Shown one piece after another: positions 22,268 through 34,326 of a stretch of 64,000 nucleotides of DNA. The notes under the pieces were generated by a model that was not told where the DNA came from, searched no databases, and saw nothing but the letters and a program-made list of their open reading frames with translations. The position numbers were made by a program, and so were the translations under genes. Numbering within the stretch: position 1 is the first letter of the stretch; every line of letters begins with the position of its first letter. The DNA comes from Halichondria panicea (lineage: Eukaryota > Porifera > Demospongiae > Suberitida > Halichondriidae). The DNA lies in NCBI RefSeq assembly GCF_963675165.1, contig NC_087381.1:5023378-5087377 (forward strand), read 5' to 3'.

Positions 22268-23666
22268 AATAGCCTCCATCCCAGGCCGAGTTTTTGCTTT
22301 TATAACGGTTAGGCAAACAACTAGGCCTGGTACTAGTTGTTTGCGCATGCGTCAGTTATTCGTTAGATTCTGACAAATGGATATTCTCGTTCACTTTCGT
22401 GACATTTATATTTGTGTACTATCGTGTACTAGAAGTCAGTTCCCGTTTTATCATTATTGGAATTGATTGGAATGGCTCTTAGCTGAAGCTTCTCTCTTCT
22501 CTGAAGCTTAGAAAACATTATTCTGAAGACTGAACAACAAGGGAAGAGGTATAAAGCTTTGTCAAGCTTGTTAAGGTCATATATTTGTGTGTGGGCCCTA
22601 TGCTATCAAGCCTTGTTCATGTTTGGCAAGATCTAGGTAGACTATAGTTTATTAATATGGTGGATCAAGTGAAGAGTGTGAGCTAGAGAACTTGAACTTA
22701 TGCTGCCATCATCAGCTCGTCGACAATGACACTATAACCTGTTTAATACGAGAATTTTTATATGTATAATTATGTCTACATGTATTTAGAATGTCTACTT
22801 CTCTGTAGAGGAGCAATGGCTAATATCCAGCTATCCCAAAGTGGTCCTCTTGGCTATACTAACGGACTAGACTGGACAGTTTGAGGTAAGGGTTTAACCG
22901 TCTTTGGTTTCTTTTAATATTGTCCTATAGACCACAGGACTGGAGTATGACCTGCTCGTTCGAGCGTTGCTGGGTAGCTCAGAGGCATCAAGAGAATCTA
23001 CGTTTTCTCAAGCAAAATTTAACTGAGTTATGAGTTGGGGCCTAGAATCAGAGAAGTCCAGCAGCCTGCTAAGTCTTTTTGAAACGTAATTTAAAGGCAT
23101 TCAATCATCCTGAAGTTGCCCTGGGTCACTGTAATTGTGCTGCAGCACAACTGGCAGCTCTCTATGTGTATATTTTGTGTACTCACTCTGTGCATTTTCT
23201 GTGTACAAATTTCGATTATTGAATATTTTTGCCGACCACATATACAATGAAAATTTGACGCATGCACAGATAACTAGTACCAGGCTAGTTGGGCGTGGCT
23301 CGACCGTCTCCTGACGGGAGGTCGGGTTGCAAGCCTATCTGGGATTTGTTCTAGCGCCACTATAGTGGCGCCCTATCAGATTGCAGCATTTTTCACGTGC
23401 TTGGTTACACTTCCGTTTGCATCTAGTTGCAAAACCGCATGCAGTATGCTGTGGTTTACCCACGTCATCATGTCGGTTAACACCCACTTGAGAAGAAGAA
23501 TATTCATGGCAGTGTTACATAATGCTGCAGAACAAATCCCAGATAGGCTTGCAACCCGACCTCACGTCAGGGAGACGGTTGGGCCACGCCCAACTAGTAC
23601 CAGGCCTAGTTGTTCGCCTAACCGTTATAAAAGCGAAAACTCGGCCTGGGATCGAGGCTACTCCTA
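22268..23666. mobile_element. Fold-back element with 62-base inverted ends and a nested inverted repeat
   Basis: The ends AGCCTCCATCCCAGGCCGAG and the inverse complement AGCCTCGATCCCAGGCCGAG continue through CTTTTATAACGGTTAGGC to ACTAGGCCTGGTAC. Inside, ~23277-23353 pairs with ~23528-23605 (GTTGGGCGTGGC, GGTCGGGTTGCAAGCCTATC, GGGATTTGTTCT). This surrounds a core with the palindrome GGCGCCACTATAGTGGCGCC (approximate). No transposase and no clear target duplication. Confidence 0.75.
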
Positions 23667-23910
23667 TAACATGTTTAAAGTTACTCTTGAACGTTACCTG
23701 AACACAACCAGTTAGTTACCCTATACCCTTTACTTATAATTTATATGTTTGTGTAGGGAGCACCTCGAGAGGCTAGTGACCTACTGTGCTTCCTTTTCCT
23801 ATGTGTTGGATAAATCATTGATACGTGGGCGTGTATGGACCACGCCTATGAGACCGTATTTTAATCGGCACAGTACCTATTGCAGGTGATAGTGCGCATG
23901 CGTTAGTTTC
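23667..23910. other. Upstream flank of the Crinkler-like gene
   Basis: No recognisable exon, although earlier exons of the gene are expected here or further upstream. It contains an inverted pair around GTGGGCGTGTATGGACCACGCC. Confidence 0.4.
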
Positions 23911-23913
23911 CAG

Positions 23914-25576
23914 CCACGCGGTTCACAAATTAAGTTGAAAATTTGTGCCAAGAGGAACACCCGTCCTTCGGAAACAAATATTCACGATGTCACATGGGAA
24001 GATGTTTTTAAGAAGACTACTAACATCCCTGAAAGACTCAAACAAATGTAGACTCCTTTTTCTATTAGTAGACGTCTATTCTACTTCGATCATAATTATA
24101 AATTATTTTAGCCTACCCTTGTACAACCTAATAACCTCCTTTGACAGATTATTAGTGGCCCTACCTAATTACTGTGTTCCTTGACAGAATAGTAGTGGTT
24201 TCAAACTCCGGTTCTTTCTTTTTTCAGGATGATTGAGGAAGATACTCCCCCCTTAGCACTCCGTGGTTTCATACAGCACCATAACTACACGATAGAATCT
24301 TTTAAAGACTACTTCCAAGAGCACTTCTCAAAGATAGAGATCGCTGTGGATGAAATACTCAGGGACCTTGGAAGCAAACGCACTTGCATCGAAGCAAATC
24401 TCCTTTCTCCAAGCGACTACGCAAAATCATGCAGCGATAACAAAGTCGTGAAGTGCCATCGTTTTTCTTCTGAGCTACACGTAGGCCTGCAAGTGGAAGC
24501 TTTTGGCTTTAAGAGTGAGGTTATTGAGTCGAAATACTGTAAAGTAGCATCTACTTTAATGCAAGAAATGAGCAAAGTATTTCTTGATGAGGTGAGTCGC
24601 GTGAAAAAATTCCAAAGCATAGTAGAAGAGTTAGGTCGGATGTTCACTATGCAGCCCTTAACTGGAAATTGTTTCAGGTCTGATGGTGCAATCGTAGTAC
24701 AAAGTACACCTATTGCCGACTGGGAATTTAAAAATGAATTCTCTGGTGTGACTACATGTCCCGTTACCCAAAACCATCCGTATTTTATTTGCATGAAGCG
24801 TGGAAGGCTTGATCGCTCCCCAATGCTGTTAGTTTCTGTTGTTGGCTGCCATTACTTCCAAGTGTTTGGTGCTGTTTGGAATGGTGAAAGGTGTGTTTGT
24901 GTAGATCCATTGGGTTCCCCAGCTTCTCTGCTTTTTGTGCCACGTGACCCACATAATGGTGTCTTGAAGCTGGCTCGACTTTTGTCTATGATAGATAAAT
25001 ATCGCATGGATTAATTGAGTATTATAACAAACCAGATGAAGAGAGACTCGCAAACACAAGAGGGCCATACTGGACAGACGATGGCCACCTTAAGTACGGT
25101 CGGAAATTGGCAGAGATAAACTGGTTGTTGGCTACTATGGGGTTGAGGTTGTTGTGAAATTTGTTCGTGGTCAATATGGCGAAGCTGTCCACAAGCATCT
25201 CGCTTCTTTTAATTTCGCACCTAAACTCTTCACTTGTCGTCTACTACCTGGTGGGTGGTATGCAGTGGTGATGGAGAAGCTAAAAAGTTCTTCTGCGAGT
25301 TTCAGCGATAAGGCAAAACAATCATTGAAGACAGCTGTCAAAAAAATGCACGAATCTAACTATGTACATGGCGATCTACGAGAGCAAAACATCATGGTCA
25401 TGGACGACAAGACAGTTCGTATAGTGGATTTTGATTGGGCCGATACGGAGGGCACCGCAACTTATCCTCCAGAAATAAATATATCACACCTGTACAACTG
25501 GCACTGTGATGTTAAACCTGGAGAAAAGATACAAAAAGAACATGACACTCACGTAGTCGACCTCATCTGCAATTAG
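23914..25576 (+). pseudogene. Crinkler-like protein with C-terminal atypical kinase domain, frameshifted
   Basis: An internal exon (~23914-24047) encodes TNIHDVTWEDVFKKTTNIPE. A GT/AG intron (24048-24227) joins it in frame to 24228, giving MIEEDTPPLALRGFIQHHNY. The middle region (to ~25010) has no recognised domain but includes SDGAIVV, ADWEFKNEF and a conserved-looking ICMKRGRLDRSPMLLVSVVG. The C-terminal part has a kinase-like fold: GVEVVVKFVRGQYGEAVHKHL, HESNYVHGDLREQNIMV (HGD replacing HRD) and IVDFDWADTEG (DFD replacing DFG), ending at a TAG at 25574. From memory this pairing occurs in Crinkler-type proteins of fungi, oomycetes and some animals. Two frameshifts (~25012 and ~25108) separate otherwise continuous homology. 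A gene model could be broken or the assembly in error. Confidence 0.65.
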
Positions 25577-25701
25577 GTACATGACTGCACTGTTTACTTA
25601 TGTCAAAACCACGTTTGATTTCTGAGTAAATTGATTGTCTTGCTTGATTAGTTTTTAAATTTTGCGAACAGATCAGTCTATCTTCGCATGTGTAGAGTGT
25701 A

Positions 25702-26000
25702 CAGTAGAACCTCGATTATCCGGCCCTCCATTATCCGGAACCTCGATTATCCGGCTTGGCAGTTTTCTTGTTATCAGATCAGAAAATGGGGGTGTCCCTC
25801 AAACGCGCATGCGCGTTGCAGCTGTTACCATGGAGACATGCCTGCTTATCTTTTGCGCATGCGCAGACAACCATGTGGCACTGTTTTTTATCAATAAAGT
25901 GGGTGGATCAAGGCGTGGTTTATCTATTCGATTATCCGGCGTATTCACTTATCCGGCCTGCTTCTGGAACCAAGGTGTCCGGATAATCGAGGTTCTACTG
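25702..26000 (+). mobile_element. 299-base TA-flanked MITE (Tigger/pogo-like)
   Basis: Ends CAGTAGAACCTCGATTATCC and inverse complement, TA duplications at 25700-25701 and 26001-26002. Internal repeats of TTATCCGG near both ends; two CGCATGCGC blocks in the middle. It is nearly the same as 39550-39857 in opposite orientation. Confidence 0.92.
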
Positions 26001-26002
26001 TA

Positions 26003-27794
26003 TATATGGAAATTTGGTACTATCTTGTAGCATAATTTATGCTCGCATATTATTATTTCTAGCACTACGGTATGGATGAACAATCAAGTGTATATAGGAC
26101 GTGCATGACAGGGTACAATAAAGTAGGATGGCTGAACAATCCAGTGTAGGATAAAGAAGTTTGTGGTAGGATGGGGTCCGATAAGTGGTTGTGGCAAGAT
26201 ATACGACAAGGTATAGGATGGCCCGTCCTACCCCATCCTAGTATACCTTATGCCCTACCATACATCCTACAAAATGGCTGTGAAGAACGTGGTATATTAG
26301 TGCGACAGTAGGTACAGGGTCGGAGGAATAAGGGAATGTATAGTTGTTGCTTCGCATCTGGGCGTGACCGGAAACTGGTAAGTATCAACAGGAATGCTGT
26401 AAAATCTTCAGTTCATCACAGTTGGCTAAAAATACAGTGATATAATGACACTAGAAATTAATACTGTTATCTGCACAGCAGTACTGCGTCCATAATAAAT
26501 GCAGATGTTTAGAAGCGAAGATCTCAAACAAGAGCTTCCAGAAAGACTTAATAAATACTGCGTTGGATAAGCCTTCAGGTGGCATAACAAAGATTGTGTG
26601 TTCACAGTGCATCAAGAAACAGTAGAATCCTGACATTACTGGTCAGGATAGTAATCAGAAGTGTTGAAAGAAGAGCCATTCCACGTCAGTAGTTTTAGTG
26701 CAGGTAGTTCTATAAGATCGGCCCCTTGGGAAGGACACGAGTGGCACTGGGGCATCCTCTTTCAATGAGTTCGCACCCATCAGCTAGGAGGAGTACGACG
26801 GGGGTTGGAGGGGAAAGGTTCCATTTTGCTCCTGTATACAAATTAGTATGAACTTAAATTCATCATTTCCACTATACATTTTGTAACTCACAGTGATGGT
26901 CCACACAAAACTAGCCTCGATCCCAGGCCGCTTCCTTGAAGGCCGGTGAAGGAGGCTAACACAACACCAGTGCAGTGCCGTAATGTCATATCTTGATCCA
27001 GATACCAAGGATTGGGCTATAGGCTATAGTGTAAATTTTCCAATGATGAAAGGGTATTATTGATTTATATCGCTCACCTTGACAATACATCCCAGGCCCA
27101 GCCACTTGTGGACACCCCTGAGCATAGTATACATGCAAGAGATCAATGGCCAGACTCTACCAAGTGTATCTGGCAATCAATGGTCTAATCAAGCGCTTGT
27201 ATTAAATTGTGTAGTCAATCAAAGGTAGCCAACTGACATGATACATGTGATAGCAGAAACTTGAGAACCTAGGTCTGTTCTTTCACAAGAGTTATGCTCC
27301 TTCTTCCTTCGCACAAGACAGCTCACACTCGAACTCTAGCTAAGCCTATATATATCTCTGACAAATAGACCTATGACACAGAGTTCTTTGTGATAGTTGT
27401 TCACCTAACTGTTATAAAAGCGAAAACTCGGCCTGGGATCGAGGCTAGTACCAGTAGTCTTAGTGGTGACTACACATACTAGCTAGATCTATAATTATAG
27501 CTACACTGTAGCTAAAGCTATGAGAGTGGAAAAAACCAACAACGACATTTAGGGGTAAGGCCAAGTATCTTGCTGCTCTAGCAGTTCTGGAGAGACCGAT
27601 TCTAACTATGTAATTAGACGCGGCTCGCAGACTAATTTATAGATGTACGCATCCCTACCATCCTATCCTTTCTTCTAAAATCATACTTAAATACAACTCT
27701 GCGAGAGGCTTTTCATGCGCATGCCGCAGTCTGTAAAGTGGATGTAAACAGTACAACTTAAAGTACATGCACATCGTAGAATGCATGCACGATG
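26003..27794. other. Intergenic repeats
   Basis: No gene is supported. 26120-26275 contains inverted blocks of GTAGGATGGG / CCCATCCTA. 26913-26960 is a short palindrome built of AGCCTCGATCCCAGGCCG and CGGTGAAGGAGGCTA. 27405-27452 is a solo half of the fold-back end seen at 23605-23666. Confidence 0.55.
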
Positions 27795-28443
27795 AATGAA
27801 TTTACTGCTTACGTGCTCGCAACTTTTGTTCCAGATTGGTTGATAAATACAATGTCTGTGTGGTCCGACCAAGGACTATTTGTAGCTCTTTATAAGTTAG
27901 ATTACTTGTTCCACTGAGTAGATCCTTTATATTCAAAAACAATGGCATCACCTTCTGTAAAATTATTCCAAGGAGATTGGACTCCTCAGCTTCAATTTTG
28001 GTTCCATCTGTGCATTCAATGAACATTCTAATAATTTACCATCAAACGACACTCGTAGCAATACTATATTATTATATATTATTATAATCAGATCTACATG
28101 CACAAAAAATTTACCAATTTCAAGTTCAGCCGATTTTAAAGGTATGTGCATATCCGAACGAGATTTGTCAGTGACAATACGCTTGTAGCTACCACAGTGC
28201 TTGGACAAGGACTTCAAAATGATCAATTCATTTGTTTTTGCTCCTCTGTAGTCGGCGTTATCAGCTGATATACTTTGATTATTAAAGCACCAGTTGTACA
28301 AGACCTGCCCAGGAGAAGACACCACAATAAACTCGGAATTTGGCATCCTCACCAACTTTAGCAAGCACATTCTTGGGATGCTCTTTAATGTGCCATTGCA
28401 CTGATCGTGCATGATTGGGTAGTGATCCTCTCTCTGGCAGTGT
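27795..28443 (-). CDS. Possible C-terminal exons downstream of ROC-COR-Death copy A
   Basis: The exon after the acceptor TTTTACTAG (~28448) reads TLPERGSLPNHARSVQWHIK then KVGEDAKFRVYCG. An adjacent frame gives ISADNADYRGAKTNELIILK and SKHCGSYKRIVTDKSRSDMH, ending at a GTAAAT donor near 28115. A final stretch ending TAA near 27809 reads LLSGTSNLTYKELQIVLGRT. These look like real coding sequence but need a frame change in the middle. I recognise no domain. They may complete copy A or be a separate broken gene. Copy B has no visible counterpart. Confidence 0.35.
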
Positions 28444-28550
28444 CCAGTAACTAGTAAAAGGTGTATGAAGGCAAAAAGAGTTTATAAAATACATGCATTC
28501 ATACATATTTAGTGGAAGGAACAGACAGTATACAAACAGCATGAACATAC

Positions 28551-31434
28551 GTTATCTTTCAAGTACTGACAGATCTTGGTAGCAATCTCTTCCTTCCTCA
28601 GATCCAATAAGATCGTAATCAGTGCTCTGAAGGTTGCTCCGCTGGGTTCGTGACCCATCCAGATTGACAAACAGTTGATCACTGCCACTTGATTGCTCCT
28701 ACTAACATACATTTCTCGCTTTAAGTCAGCTTTTTCATTGTCAGTCAACTTAAGTGGGTTAAGGTGCAGCTCCACATCATCAAAGTGCATAGCTACTGGA
28801 GCAAGGTCGTCTTGTACAATCTCTCGATCCAACTGTTCGTCAGTGACTCCATGCTTGACCATCAACTCATGGAGGCTAGTGGTCCCTGGATCCTATATAC
28901 ACGGCATCACATAAGATGTAGAAAATTAATACAAGCCAAACAACCTATACTCTCGTACGTATATATACATTACACAAAGAAGCCAGTCTCTGAAGCACTT
29001 ATATAAAACCAAAATGGTCAAATAATACACTAAAATAGATGTTGTATATACAGCTATGGACAACGCACCATTTTCTCATAACCACTAATACTAAACACAG
29101 AGGGATCAATATCATCATGAGCCACACCAGCTAGGTCCTGTATGTGCACGAGGAGCACAGTGATGAAAGCACTTTACTAAATTCCACTCACAAGAGGGTT
29201 TCTCCCAGTGAAAGCGCTGTACTTGTTGAGAGTCTCCCTCAGACAGCTGTAAGTTCCCTCAGTCTCACTCCTCCACGTCTCAAGGACCTGAACCACCTCC
29301 TGTCTGGGACTGACTGACTGAATGTTGACAATGGAAGGGCTCAGGATTCTTCTGTACAACATGCAAGCAACTTGAATCAGATCTTCAATGTTGGCAACTT
29401 GATTGGCAAAATGAAAAATGAAGGCTTTGGAGATTTTTTCATCTTTCTTGGGATTCTTGTCACTGTGGATACACTGTATGGTGGTTTGATCGAGGCCAGC
29501 GTACGGCTCAAACTGTAAGAGGTGCTTGAAGGTAAAGCCAACTTGTTGTGTAGATTTTATTGTGCTTCTATGACAGATGACAGCTGCTGCATGTTGACCA
29601 GTGGGAGGTCAGAGGGCTGGATTTTTCAGAGGAGGATGCTTGACAACTTCATCTGGATCAATCACTGATTCAATCACATTCACACGGCCAAAACTTTCAA
29701 CAGTCTCACGGATTGTGCTCACAATTCTGGAGCGATGCATCAGACCTTCAGGCCGAACTGTGTCGACAGTGTGCATTTTGAGAAAAAGAGATTGGCCATT
29801 TTCAGCAAGCTCTAGATGTGCGATGATTCCATCATCGTTGCACCAGCAGATTCCACTCTTCCACACAGAGCAGAATCTCTGTAGGGAAGGAATATTGTGC
29901 AGTATTCTCGTGGCAGGGGCAAGGCGGAACGTGAACACTATCCTCAGAATGAGAACCTGAAGGCAGCAAGGATCAATAAACTCTGTGTAATGAGAGGTTT
30001 GGAGTATCCAACCAAAGTAGTACTTGATGCTTTGAGATTTTTTTCAAACTTGCTCTGGAGTTTCAATTCGAATCAACCCCGGAAAGAAGAGGTATCGAGT
30101 GTCAGAAGCATCTCTGTCAGTGGAAGAAGCAATCTCTTTCGAAATATAATCCAAGACTTGCTCGTCTATGATTTCGAAACACAGCTCAAAATGAGACATG
30201 TAGGCAATCAGCATCTCTATGTCGAAGACATCGAATGCTTTCTTAAATTTCGACAAAGGTACCACTCCAGTGCTTGAAGCTAGCTTGCAGTGCTGGCGGA
30301 AACTTTCAGGAGCAAACATGGTCCCAGTGACTCTGGACAGAAGCGTTGCTTGGTCAATCACTAAGAAAGACTTCTCTGGAGAGCTGTCGTTGCGGAGAAA
30401 CAAGAGGAGACCTCTTTTATGCAGCTGGTCACAGATCTCTACAAGGTGATGGACGGTGCTGGGTATGAAAGAAAGACTATCTTTGGCACGTTGTGACAGA
30501 TCCTCATTAAGATTGCTCTTAATTCTTTCGTAGACACTTCCTAACGGCAAAGCAAGTTCGTCTTTGAAGCTCTCGTCCAGGCTGATGGTTTCTGGAGAGC
30601 GGAGAATAGCGGAACTTTTCTGAATTTGTTTTCTTGCTTTTGTCATATCAACAGAATCAGCAAAACGGCAATCCATTGGGATGAACCCTGTGAACTCACT
30701 TTGGGAATTGCTTGATAATGGGGACAAAGATTCTCTCGTTGGCTTGTGGATCTTCTCCCATTTCCTTTACCTTGTCGGCATGGCTACCAACTACAATCAC
30801 GTGTGCTTTGTCTTTCAGATTAGAGCACTGGTTTTGGACGAGGGTCAACCAATGAATTGTGGAGTCAATAATTGCCTGCTCACTTTCTAAAAGCTTGGCA
30901 CATAGAATAATGATGGGTGGCGAGGTTTGAACAGCATTCTCCAGAATGGCACTGTGGCTCGTGTAAAACTCTTTCTGGCCAGCGAAATCAAAGTAGATGA
31001 TTCTTCCAAAGTCTTTAGTGTATACATCGTACGGTATGATCCCCACTGTCCTTGCATCGACACCATCTACAGGTTCTGCCTTCTGCACTTTAGCCAGAAA
31101 ACCTTTTGAGCTTAGAATGGACTTCAACAAAGTACTCTTTCCCACGCCACCGTTACCAGTGAGGAACACCGACAGAGGAAGGTGTGGGAGTTGCTCAAAA
31201 GAAAGTGTTCCTATGTGCTTTCTGTATTCCTTGTAGACATTGGCCGCCTTGGCTCCATGTCTCAAGAGGAGCTTTATGATATCTGGGTTGTTGGCCAAAT
31301 CGAGAGGTGTTTTGCCTTCTTCGTCGGTCATATTCGGATCACTGTGGCATTCTGCCAGTAGAAACTCTGCTCCTGTTTTCTGAGCATCCTTTACTGCTAA
31401 TAAGAGGATACCCGATCCGTCTCCAATTGAACGC
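28551..31434 (-). pseudogene. Ankyrin-ROC-COR-Death gene, copy A (inactivated)
   Basis: The main exon (~31434-29192) encodes the last ankyrin unit (EEGKTPLDLANNPDIIKLLL), then ROC G1 GNGGVGKST, G3 DFAGQKEFY and G4 VVGSHADKV, then a COR domain. Two smaller exons follow: 29137-29069 (DLAGVAHDDIDPSVF) and 28892-28551, a Death domain (FDDVELHLNPLKLTDNEKAD, VINCLSIWMGHEPSGATFRA). Against copy B at 48.4-51.4 kb, copy A shows a 2-base deletion near 30699, a Trp-to-stop change at 30044-30046, an insertion with frameshift near 29630, and an inserted 39 bases with a TAG just after the conserved acceptor at ~31434. It is a clear pseudogene, though the Death exon is still open. Confidence 0.88.
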
Positions 31435-32159
31435 TAGGTCGCCTCCTCGACTAGAATACAGATATAAAAACTTACAGGAGTGTAAGTAATAGGACTTACG
31501 TTTACTTGGTTTAATTCGTGAATTTGCAACATAATGCTTCGTTCTCTAGGTTTGCTTATATTATATTTGGAACCATTTCAACCATTTCAGAAGAGTGCGT
31601 AGTAGCAAAACTTGTCCATGCATGGAGTGCATGTTGCTACTCTATACTTATAGTACTTAGCTGTGTAATAGAACGCTAGCTATTGCATGGTAGCTGCAAG
31701 AGCTAATGAAAAGAAGCTGCAAGGCTCTACTCAGGATGCAGCAGCCATAGACTTTGTACTTCTGGCACATAAGGAGATGGAGCATCTTACTATGTATAGT
31801 ATTGTGGATTCACTATCGTTTAACCACATTTCCTTTCTTGTAATTATACATGTAATTGCTAAGTACTCTATACATGTGTGGCTGATAACGCGTTTTATAA
31901 TAGTGAATATCATGAGGAAAGTTAGCAGTGGTTTGTTATAATTGTGGCAATGCTTGTACAGGACGATACAGAATCAGATGCTCCATCTCCTCATATGCTC
32001 CTGATAGCAACTATCCTGTCATTGCAGTCATGGGGTCAGGTGTATCCCATTTCCTTTACATGATGGTAATACAACTCTTGTTCCAGAGGTATAATAATTA
32101 TTATAGCTTGCACAGCCGGCGCGTATAAGAACGTAATTATACTAACATCAAAACTATAC
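31435..32159. other. Intron/intergenic stretch of copy A
   Basis: An exon-like stretch on the plus strand after CTTGTACAG (31963) reads DDTESDAPSPHMLL and resembles the locus around 14372 (GATGCTCCATCTCCTCAT). Nothing else is supported. Confidence 0.4.
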
Positions 32160-32434
32160 TTTTTGTATCACAGTGATGAGTTATGGCGAGATACTTGACC
32201 ACTTCCCAGTGTCCACCTTTGTAGGCCAGAGAGAGTGGGGTGTCACCAGCCTTGTTGACTGTCCCTACATTGGTGCATGCATGCATGTGTAGAGTGATAG
32301 CAATAATCGTAATTATACTTCATACTTACTTTTAGGGTTACAATGCTGATCCTCCACAAAATATTTGATCATGTCCATGTGGCCATTGGCACAGGCCAGA
32401 GAGAGTGGAGCGTCACCAGCATCATTAACTGGCT
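32160..32434 (-). CDS. Two single-ankyrin exons upstream of copy A
   Basis: Exons 32434-32330 and 32264-32160 are each 105 bases with phase-1 ends. They encode VNDAGDAPLSLACANGHMDM and VNKAGDTPLSLAYKGGHWEV, one ankyrin repeat each. Donors are GTAAGT and GTATAG. The phase fits the start of the copy A main exon. They match the exon pairs of copy B. Ankyrin repeats bind proteins; the partner is unknown. Confidence 0.85.
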
Positions 32435-32462
32435 CTGTATAATAAATGATGGAATTTCAAAT

Positions 32463-32578
32463 TATTGTCCACTACATCAAAATTTATGGCAGTAAACCTC
32501 CAGCTCCGAGGACGAGGGCAAAGCCCCGAGGCCAAGGACAATTTACGATTGCCATAAATTTGAATGTAGTGGACAATA
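32463..32578. mobile_element. Palindromic MITE
   Basis: ATTGTCCACTACATCAAAAT and TTTATGGCA pair with TGCCATAAATT and GAATGTAGTGGACAAT. GC-rich centre with GAGGACGAGGGC and GCCCCGAGGCC. A related palindrome (TTTATGGCAGTAAACCC) is at 62425-62475. Confidence 0.75.
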
Positions 32579-32668
32579 TATAAGTGTTATATTATTATAC
32601 CCACTGGAATCAAAACTGCTTGCTACCTAAGCCACCTACTGTACTTACTGGCCACAATCTATACTTAC

Positions 32669-32950
32669 TCAGAAGACATATCTTTCATTCCAGCAGCTTC
32701 CCTTAACTCCTCAGCCTGTTGCCTATAATTCTAAGAGCAAATGTTTAGCGTACAGTACAGGTATACATGCATGATTACCATCACTTACTTAGACTGAGTA
32801 GTTTTCACTCCAGCGGCCTCCATTAACTCCTCGGCCTGCCTAAGAGCAAAAAATGTTTGTACTGTAGATATACACTGGTACAATCATTATACTTACTTGG
32901 ACTCGATACTTTTCTCGCTAGCAGCCTCCCTTAACTCCTCACCCTGTTGC
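32669..32950 (-). CDS. Tandem array of three homologous mini-exons (coiled-coil repeat)
   Basis: Minus-strand exons 32950-32897 (54 bases), 32839-32789 (51) and 32722-32669 (54) each have a TAG acceptor and a GTAAGT donor and the same phase. They join in frame. They encode QQGEELREAASEKSIESK, QAEELMEAAGVKTTQSK and QQAEELREAAGMKDMSSE. Repeated AEELREAAG suggests a charged helix or coiled coil. They probably belong to the ankyrin/ROC gene downstream. The phase does not connect directly to the ankyrin exon at 32434, so an intervening exon or another gene is possible. Confidence 0.7.
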
Positions 32951-33372
32951 CTATATAATTGTTAGAGCAACAGCTTATATTTATTGCTGCCATTAAAGCA
33001 TTGCAGCATAGATTGCAGCAATCGTCACTTACTCAGCAGACTGTCTCTGTCCCATATTTTCAGTTTTCCACCCAATACATTCACCACCAGAGAGACCAAT
33101 GTAGCCTGCAGCTATATAATTATAGTAGCCAACTATTTCACTGGCTGGATATATCTAGGAAAATTAATAATTATTTTCACCACAGACATTCCATACACCT
33201 ATTGTTGTTGGTCTAGAGGGGACTTCCATTACACATGTGACCATGAATAGCTGTCCATAAAAACAAAATTGAAAGTGTAATAAACAAATCACAATCTGTC
33301 AAACAATTATGTTCTTTTCACAGAAAAATCCATAATAAGTACATGTATTAATTATTGTGGTAGCTCTAGACG

Positions 33373-34103
33373 TTGTTTGTTTTGTCAATTGCTAGTAGTC
33401 TAGGTGTTGCATGCTTTCATCTTATTACTTTATTCTTCTGCAACATCACGGCTGTTGAGGGTGGCGATTCTGTTTATGGCGGATCGGCTGATTATTGCAA
33501 TAGACTTATCTTATATCTCTATAGTGCTACTTTTTTTGATCGGTATTTCATACTAACGGTGTCTTTCCGTTCACAACGCTACTGCAATGTCTTTAGAAGA
33601 TATCTCATCACAAATACTGCGTTGGAAAAAATGCATCCACTTTTCGATGCCTACACTGAACCTTATAAGAACAAGTTCAGATACTGGACCGGACGTTTAC
33701 TCCTAATTCGTGTTGTTTTGTACACAATGAATATTGATGCATGGGGGTCCATCCATTAACTTGCTCGTTACTGTTATCATAATTCTGTTACTTTTAGTAC
33801 ACTTACATGTATAATAGCTCTCGGTAGAGTTTATAAATCGAAGCTGGTGCATGGAGCTCTCTTTCCTGCTGAATGTGATCTGTTAGTAGCTAACAAAGAC
33901 CAACTAATTCATTGTTTCTGGCCATTGTTACGTTTTGAATGGAGGGATTGTGATTGGGTATATGCAGTTGTGTCACTGAAGTCTTCAATAAATTCATTAG
34001 AAATTTAAATGTGTCAGATGTGCAACAGAATCAAGAAAATATGAAGCCTGTAGCGCTGCAGGTTGTGTCCCCTAACGATCTGCAAGATCCTTTTTTAGTG
34101 TGA
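33373..34103 (+). pseudogene. Broken copy of the multi-pass membrane protein gene
   Basis: A stretch near 33630 reads HPLFDAYTEPYKNKFRYWTG then LLLIRVVLYTMNID, nearly the same as 1105-1220. Later pieces (TCGAAGCTGG, CTCTCTTTCCTGCTGAATG, GTTGTGTCACTGAAGTCTTC) follow in the right order. The C-terminus (CTGCAGGTTGTGTCCC, GATCTGCAAGATCC) ends at 34103. Several deletions and frameshifts remove membrane helices. Confidence 0.88.
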
Positions 34104-34326
34104 AAATAGTATACATGTATCTCTTCATGGCGTATATTTAATCCAGCTATACATGTAGTGTAGATCTAGTTTTATTGCAGTGAAAGGTGTACACTTGAAT
34201 TGAATGCATGCATTGTACCGTATTACTAGAATGTTTTGCGAACATCAAACATGCGAACTGTTCGAGCGTTGATCACTTCGCAACAATAAAATCGCAAAAA
34301 CCTAACACGTTCCTTGCCAGAACGCA

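Noticed and set aside
24417-24794. 125-residue minus-strand frame
   Set aside because: It is antisense to the Crinkler-like coding exon.
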